NCBI GenBank assembly: GCA_905214325.1
Contig: CAJMLT010000042.1
Coordinates: 1 to 11,364, forward strand
Reading direction: 5' to 3'
DNA length: 11,364 nucleotides
Origin: an uncultured bacterium
Lineage (GTDB): Bacteria > Actinomycetota > Coriobacteriia > Coriobacteriales > Eggerthellaceae
Positions 6,900 to 11,364 of the stretch are shown piece after piece (within the stretch, counting starts at the first letter, position 1; every line of letters begins with the position of its first letter). Under the pieces are notes generated by a model. The model was not told where the DNA came from. It ran no database searches and saw only the letters and a program-made list of their open reading frames with translations. A program made the position numbers and the translations under genes.

Positions 6900-7151
6900 T
6901 TACGCTTTCGAAAGGTTGGTGTCGGTTTCGCCATCATCGACCGAGGTATCCAGCTCACCCATCAGAACCTCGACCTTCTGCTGGGCCTGAGATAGGTTCC
7001 CCCGTAGATAGCGGAGCAAGGCGATTCCACGCTCGTATTTTACAAGACTCTCCTCGAGTTCAAGCGTATTGCTTTCGAGATCCTCAACTATCTGGTTGAG
7101 CTCGTTCATCGCCTCGCGAAACGAAAGGGTTATTTCTGCTTGATCAGTCAT
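6900..7151 (-). CDS. xseB: Exonuclease VII small subunit
   Basis: This is the 83-residue small subunit of exonuclease VII, which with XseA degrades single-stranded DNA from both ends into short oligonucleotides. The protein is mostly a helical hairpin. SFREAMNELNQIVEDLE (10-26), LELEESLVKYERG (30-42) and QKVEVL (58-63) match the family closely. A short acidic tail follows. It overlaps the end of xseA by eight bases (ATGACTGA), a layout that supports coupled translation. A strong GGAGG lies six bases before its ATG, inside xseA. Confidence 0.94.
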   Translation of the reverse strand: MTDQAEITLSFREAMNELNQIVEDLESNTLELEESLVKYERGIALLRYLRGNLSQAQQKVEVLMGELDTSVDDGETDTNLSKA

Positions 7152-8595
7152 TTACATCCTCCAAAGAAACGATTTCCGTGTATTCCCTCGCACCCCGATC
7201 CTCCACCCGACACGCGATAGAGCCATCACGGACGCTGATATGAAGAAGATCATGAGTCTTCACCTGTGAAACGCTTTTGACAATCGATCCACTTTCATCC
7301 TTCGTTATGGACCAACCTCGTTCGAGGATATGCAAAGGCGAAAGATCATTGAGACGCGAAGCGGCCAAAGACGCTTGGGTCTTCGGTGACACCAAAAGGT
7401 TCTCCCCTATTCTACGAAGAGAATTGGTCATGAGCATCATGCGATACGAAGGGGTATCGAAAAGGTGCGATCCGTGCGTCTGTAGAGCCGCGGCACCTAA
7501 AGCAACTTCCCGCTTCCTTTTTTCCAAAGCCTGCGGAATGGCCTGATCCAAGCGTCCCTTCAAGGCATCGAGAGCCGTCGCGTGCTGTCGGGCGAACCCC
7601 CGCACCTCATGATCGAGACGCACATGAAGCAAATCGAGCATCTGGGAATCGGTTGCGAACAGAACGGAACTATCCTTGAAAACGGGACGTGAGGCAAGAT
7701 TGTCGAGAAACACCTCTGAGCGGTTGAGACGATTGGACAAAGTCGAGGTCATGCGCGCGCACAGCGAATCGAGGGATTCGAAGATATCGTGAATATGAGG
7801 GCTCACCGCTTCGGCGGCCGCCGTGGGGGTGGAGGCCCGCAGATCGGCAACCATATCGGCAATGGATGTATCCGGTTCGTGACCGATGCCCGTTATGATG
7901 GGCACGGGCGATGCGGCGATGGCTCGTGCGAGGGCTTCTTCATTGAACGGCATCAGGTCCTCAAACGATCCACCGCCCCGTACGAGAAGCACCTCCTGCG
8001 CACCGGCGGCGATCACCGTTTCAAGACCTTCGATCAGATCTTCATGCGCCCTCTTCCCTTCAACGGGAACACCGGCGAAGAGAATGCGCGCGCAGGGGTA
8101 ACGGCGACGCAAGGTCCGCAAAACGTCATGCACCGCCGCACCGCGCGGAGAAGTGACCAGGCCGATCGTATCGGGATAGGAGGGAATGGGTGCCTTGCGT
8201 GCGGGATCCATCAGTCCTTCATCCTTCAGACGAAGAGCCAACTGCGCGACCTTGCGACGCAAATCACCATCACCGGCCAATGTAAGAGACGAAACATCGA
8301 AATTCATGCGGCCTTTAGGGGCGAAAATGGTGAATTTTCCCGTGATCTCAACCTTCGCGCCGATCTGCAGACGGGTGCCACACCCCCGGTAGCGGTTCAT
8401 CCACATCAAGCAGGGAAGGCTGGCTTTATCGTCTTTCACGGTGAAATAGACGGCCTTATATCCGGGTTTATCGTTGAGTTCGCTTACTTCGCCCAAGATC
8501 TTGAACGTATGCTCCTGAAGAAGCACCTTGGTAAGCGCCACCGCCGCCGAAACGGACAAAGCATCACTTTGAGATTCTTGCGGGGAAGACACCAT
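7144..8595 (-). CDS. xseA: Exonuclease VII large subunit
   Basis: This is the catalytic subunit of exonuclease VII, active on single-stranded DNA in mismatch and damage repair. The 483-residue protein has an N-terminal OB-fold (about 12-110: ILGEVSEL, YFTVKDD, GRMNFDVSSLTLAGDGDL), then the catalytic domain with TSPRGAAVHD (148-157), RGGGSFEDLMPFNEE (206-220) and GIGHEPDTSIADMVADLRAS (236-255) leading into TPTAAAEAVSP. The following 180 or so residues form the helical region that carries small subunits, and the C-terminal LERGWSITKDESG segment is typical. Length is at the long end of normal. ATG 8595 lies three bases past the stop of the peptidase gene, with GAGG nine bases upstream. Residues 1-11 are not conserved, so a slightly later start cannot be excluded. 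Confidence 0.96.
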   Translation of the reverse strand: MVSSPQESQSDALSVSAAVALTKVLLQEHTFKILGEVSELNDKPGYKAVYFTVKDDKASLPCLMWMNRYRGCGTRLQIGAKVEITGKFTIFAPKGRMNFDVSSLTLAGDGDLRRKVAQLALRLKDEGLMDPARKAPIPSYPDTIGLVTSPRGAAVHDVLRTLRRRYPCARILFAGVPVEGKRAHEDLIEGLETVIAAGAQEVLLVRGGGSFEDLMPFNEEALARAIAASPVPIITGIGHEPDTSIADMVADLRASTPTAAAEAVSPHIHDIFESLDSLCARMTSTLSNRLNRSEVFLDNLASRPVFKDSSVLFATDSQMLDLLHVRLDHEVRGFARQHATALDALKGRLDQAIPQALEKRKREVALGAAALQTHGSHLFDTPSYRMMLMTNSLRRIGENLLVSPKTQASLAASRLNDLSPLHILERGWSITKDESGSIVKSVSQVKTHDLLHISVRDGSIACRVEDRGAREYTEIVSLEDVND

Positions 8596-8598
8596 GGT

Positions 8599-9261
8599 TT
8601 AGCGCCTCATGCTGAGCAGATAGACCAACTGCAGAACGGAAACCAGCGCAGCCGCCACATACGTGAGAGCACATGCGCGCAAAACGCTCCAAGCGCCCGC
8701 GCGCTCTCCACCGGGGAGTCCTGTTGTCTCCATGTAGGTCAACGCCTTATGGCTGGCATCGAATTCCACGGGAAGAGTAACGATCTGGAACAAAACAGCG
8801 AAAGCGTAGAAAACGATGGCAAGGTCGATGAGGCCGGCGACATTGAGCATGATGCCGATCAGCAGGATGAACATCCATGAATTGGAAGCGAAACTGACAA
8901 CGGGAACCAATGCGGACCGAACCTTCATGGGGGCGTAGCCCTGCGCAAACTGGCAAGCATGACCCACTTCGTGACAGGCCGTTGCCGTAGCGGTGATGGA
9001 GGTACCATTGTAGGAAGAAGGGTCGAGGGTAATCGAATTGTCCTTGGGATTGAAGAAGTTCTCACCCGCCCTGCCGAGGCGTACATCCACTCCCTTGACA
9101 CCGTAATAATCGAGCATACCCACTGCAACCTGATAACCGTTCATCCGCGTGGAGACGGGAACGTGGGTGTACTTCTTGATCTGGCGGTTCACATAATACT
9201 GCACACCACCGCCGATAAGCAGGGTAACGAGAATCAGAAGAAGATACGAATAAGAAAACAT
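8599..9261 (-). CDS. Membrane zinc metallopeptidase, YugP type
   Basis: This 220-residue protein fits the neutral zinc metallopeptidase family that includes Bacillus YugP (Zn_peptidase_2); substrates are unknown. The catalytic zinc motif is HEVGH at 97-101. EFDAS (166-170) lies where the family has its further acidic ligand. SSYNG..SI..TATACHEVGHACQ is the characteristic run around the site. Hydrophobic stretches predict an N-terminal anchor (4-20) and membrane segments at about 118-140, 143-165 and 196-217. ATG 9261 has GAGGAG eight bases upstream. It lies 23 bases after rnd and three bases before xseA, so it is probably cotranscribed with nuclease genes, although no direct link is known to me. 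Confidence 0.9.
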   Translation of the reverse strand: MFSYSYLLLILVTLLIGGGVQYYVNRQIKKYTHVPVSTRMNGYQVAVGMLDYYGVKGVDVRLGRAGENFFNPKDNSITLDPSSYNGTSITATATACHEVGHACQFAQGYAPMKVRSALVPVVSFASNSWMFILLIGIMLNVAGLIDLAIVFYAFAVLFQIVTLPVEFDASHKALTYMETTGLPGGERAGAWSVLRACALTYVAAALVSVLQLVYLLSMRR

Positions 9262-9284
9262 AGGGGCTACTCCTCGTAGTCAAT

Positions 9285-10481
9285 TCATTGTTCTTCGACA
9301 GGATAACAAGTCGATGACATCACTTCGGCTTCATCGTCATCGTGATAGACAATCTTCAGATTTCCGTCAGCAAGTCGTAACGAAAACTCTCCGGCAATAA
9401 GGGAGACGAGTTCTTTTCCCACGATCTTATAGCGCCATCCTTTGAGCAATTCGCATTCCTCATGATGTCCCCGGGCGAGTTTCATCAATTCGGACTGAGA
9501 GGCCAAGGTTTGAGGTGCTATGTGGTTCTCTCTCGCGCGAAGCCTCACAAGGGCATTCATGAGGTCGAGCATGATATCCACGTTCATCTCATTCTTCGGT
9601 TTGGAATGCACGACGGGCAACTGCTCGGTCGGGCACTCGAGCCCCTTCTTGATGCAGGCAAGGACCTTGCGCGCGTCATCTGCCTTAAGGTTCTCCTTCA
9701 GGCCACGCACCATGTAGAGTTCGTCCACACTGGCCGCTTCCCTACGGCACGCCTCAACGATCTGCTCATCGGAGACGATCCATTTCCGGGGAACGTTGAC
9801 CCGTTGAGCCCGGAGTTCACGCCACGCCGCAAATTCGCGCGCGGCGGCGAGCTGGCGCGCATTGAGTTGATTGACCCGCTTGAGCTTGCGATAACGCTCC
9901 ATGGGATCGATCTCGTATTTTTTCGGGTTGGCTATTTCCTCGAAAGCGTCATCGAGCCAATGAAGGCGATGTTCCCTTTTCAACGTGGCGGTCATGTCGG
10001 CATAGATCCGCGGCAGGTATTCCACATCGTCGGCAGCATACTTTATCTGGGACGGGGTCAAAGGCCGACGGGACCAGTCGGTGAAGGAATCCTTTTTCGG
10101 TAGCGACACTTGGCAATAGGCCGTCACAAGAGATCCGTACGACGCCTGCTGGCTTTTCCCCAGAAGGGAGGCGGCTATTTGGGTGTCGAATACCGGCGTA
10201 GGCACAACCCCGATGTCGTGATAGATGATCTCGATATCCTGAGAGCACGCATGGAATATCTTGATAATGGATGGATCGGTGAGTACGGAACGAAGAACGC
10301 CGAGATCCTTGATACCGAAAGGGTCCACGATCGCTATCTCCGATTCTATCGCGATCTGAATCAAGCACAGTTTCGCATAATATGTTTTCTCGCGCAGGAA
10401 TTCGGTGTCTATCGCCATATACGAGCTTTTCGAACAGCGCTCGACGAAAGCACTCAGCTGAGTATCGTTTTCAATCAACAT
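9285..10481 (-). CDS. rnd: Ribonuclease D
   Basis: This is a 3'-5' exoribonuclease of the DEDD group that trims tRNA precursors and other stable RNAs. The 398-residue protein has the DEDDy exonuclease domain at about 1-170: D25 and E27 in AIDTEF, D82 in ACSQDIEII, and Y148 with D152 in YAADDVEYL. An HRDC domain follows at about 206-280 (LNARQLAAAREFAAWRELRA and nearby), and a second HRDC-like region is likely at about 310-375. This is the normal RNase D layout. ATG 10481 has AAGGA seven bases upstream. It is the first gene of the five-gene minus-strand cluster and is divergent from the lipid kinase gene. Confidence 0.94.
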   Translation of the reverse strand: MLIENDTQLSAFVERCSKSSYMAIDTEFLREKTYYAKLCLIQIAIESEIAIVDPFGIKDLGVLRSVLTDPSIIKIFHACSQDIEIIYHDIGVVPTPVFDTQIAASLLGKSQQASYGSLVTAYCQVSLPKKDSFTDWSRRPLTPSQIKYAADDVEYLPRIYADMTATLKREHRLHWLDDAFEEIANPKKYEIDPMERYRKLKRVNQLNARQLAAAREFAAWRELRAQRVNVPRKWIVSDEQIVEACRREAASVDELYMVRGLKENLKADDARKVLACIKKGLECPTEQLPVVHSKPKNEMNVDIMLDLMNALVRLRARENHIAPQTLASQSELMKLARGHHEECELLKGWRYKIVGKELVSLIAGEFSLRLADGNLKIVYHDDDEAEVMSSTCYPVEEQ

Positions 10482-10533
10482 CTAGGGTTCCTTGCAATGA
10501 CCGACGAAGCACATCCGACATAACGGTTCCAAA

Positions 10534-10547
10534 CATTCTGAAGAATG
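10534..10547. repeat. Inverted repeat in the rnd/lipid kinase divergent region
   Basis: CATTCT and AGAATG flank GA, a 14-base near-palindrome. TTCTGAA recurs at 10537-10543 and 10569-10575, and CTGAAG at 10563-10568. It lies in the leader of rnd, or upstream of the lipid kinase promoter candidate, and could be a regulator binding site. Confidence 0.3.
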
Positions 10548-10570
10548 AAAGCTTCGAGTTCTCTGAAGTT

Positions 10571-10600
10571 CTGAAAAATTATCACGACTTATCATGTAAT
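10571..10600 (+). promoter_or_regulatory. Candidate promoter for the lipid kinase gene
   Basis: CTGAAA (10571-10576) and TGTAAT (10595-10600) are 18 bases apart, with four and five matches to the -35 and -10 consensus. Transcription would start near 10607, 19 bases before the TTG start. Confidence 0.35.
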
Positions 10601-10605
10601 ATCCA
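10578..10605 (-). promoter_or_regulatory. Candidate promoter for the rnd cluster
   Basis: On the minus strand TGGATA and GATAAT lie 16 bases apart, matching the -35 and -10 consensus at four and five positions. It overlaps the plus-strand candidate, so the two could compete. The leader to rnd would be about 90 bases. Confidence 0.35.
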
Positions 10606-10625
10606 TACTAGCAGAAGGGATAGGT

Positions 10626-11364
10626 TTGCACGTTCTTGTTATACATAACCTCATTTCCGGATTCGGTGAAGGAACCATCTACGACTTCATACGTAACTAC
10701 ATCGAAGACGGCGATTCCATAACCATCAGGGCTTTCGAGGGCAAAACGCCTTTCAAGACATTGCTCGCCGATGCTCAGGATTACGATTTCGTCGTCGCCT
10801 GTGGGGGCGATGGAACCATCGCCAGCGTCAGCTATGAGTTGCGCAACACCAAAATACCCATCCTCCCCTTTCCCGCCGGAACGGCGAATCTTCTCGCACT
10901 GAATCTGCTCACTCCCAACGAACCCCATGCGCTCTGCAAGATCGCCGATGAAGCCCTGACACTCGAATTCGATCTGGGGGAAATAGAAACGGACGATAAG
11001 CGTTTGGGATTCACCCTGATGGCGGGCTGCGGCTATGATGAACTCATCATGCGTCACGCAAGTAAGAACAAGCGTCTTTTAGGTCCCATGGCTTACTTCG
11101 AGGCAGCATTTTCGAATCCCACCCCTCAGGTCTCGGATCTCACTTTGACCATAGACGGCCAAGAGATCAAAAGCTCCGGCATCGGAGTGCTTGCGACAAA
11201 CTTTTCGAAGATACAATTCGATCTCATGGTGTCGGAAGACAATCTTCCCCGCGACGGGCTTCTCGATGTCGTCATACTCAAGACCAAAACCGCCTTGGAA
11301 CTCATCCCCACCCTGTTCGCCAAGGCCGTCGATCACTCAGGAGAGCTGGCGAAAAAGATCGGCA
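10626..11364 (+). CDS. Diacylglycerol kinase-family lipid kinase (3' end cut by the window)
   Basis: The frame is open for 246 codons to the window edge. The protein begins MHVLVIHNLISGFGEG, matching the NPxSG phosphate-binding opening of the DAGK catalytic domain, and has the nucleotide-binding CGGDGT at 59-64. PFPAGTANLLALNL follows in place of the usual LGTGN(D/T)(F/L)A segment. A later GLLDVVILK segment is also typical of the group. These enzymes phosphorylate diacylglycerol, sphingoid or related lipids at the membrane; the exact substrate cannot be told. I chose TTG 10626 because it places the first strand correctly and has AAGGG six bases upstream; no ATG is available nearby in frame. 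It is divergent from rnd. Confidence 0.88.
   Translation, partial: MHVLVIHNLISGFGEGTIYDFIRNYIEDGDSITIRAFEGKTPFKTLLADAQDYDFVVACGGDGTIASVSYELRNTKIPILPFPAGTANLLALNLLTPNEPHALCKIADEALTLEFDLGEIETDDKRLGFTLMAGCGYDELIMRHASKNKRLLGPMAYFEAAFSNPTPQVSDLTLTIDGQEIKSSGIGVLATNFSKIQFDLMVSEDNLPRDGLLDVVILKTKTALELIPTLFAKAVDHSGELAKKIG

Noticed and set aside
7789..8880. Plus-strand open frame of 363 codons opposite xseA and the zinc peptidase
   Set aside because: Same reason: it spans the antisense of two well-supported genes and its composition is rich in H, R and G without family motifs.

Overview
This window looks like ordinary chromosomal DNA from a bacterium of moderate GC content, near 50% by eye. The proteins resemble those of Actinomycetota, and the class Coriobacteriia is my best guess. 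That guess rests on the style of the DinB, GT2, exonuclease VII and RNase D proteins and on the gene mix, not on any marker gene; I cannot name a species. I found no rRNA, tRNA, CRISPR array, insertion sequence or phage gene.

Layout from left to right. Bases 1-230 hold no gene I can support, only a small inverted repeat and a terminator for the next gene. A minus-strand aminotransferase-fold gene follows (231-1364). Its alignment to the HisC/CobD group lacks the PLP lysine and other key residues. Divergent from it is dinB (DNA polymerase IV, 1474-2784), which may be leaderless. dinB converges on a minus-strand family 2 glycosyltransferase (2808-3827). Divergent from that is pta (phosphate acetyltransferase, 3959-4951), which converges on ackA (acetate kinase, 5171-6424, minus). 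Two strong back-to-back intrinsic terminators separate pta and ackA.

From 10481 down to 6549 lies a tight minus-strand cluster: rnd (RNase D), a membrane zinc metallopeptidase of the YugP type, xseA, xseB (the two exonuclease VII subunits) and a HIT/HINT nucleotide hydrolase. Gaps are 23, 3, -8 and 12 bases, so one operon is likely. Divergent from rnd is a diacylglycerol kinase-family lipid kinase that starts with TTG at 10626 and runs off the right edge.

Functionally, Pta and AckA make the acetyl-CoA to acetate route that yields ATP. DinB, exonuclease VII and RNase D deal with DNA damage and RNA processing. The glycosyltransferase and lipid kinase point to envelope work. The most unusual item is the aminotransferase-fold protein, which appears to be an intact but catalytically altered PLP-fold protein. 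The rest is recognisable core metabolism and maintenance, and I see no new multi-gene system.
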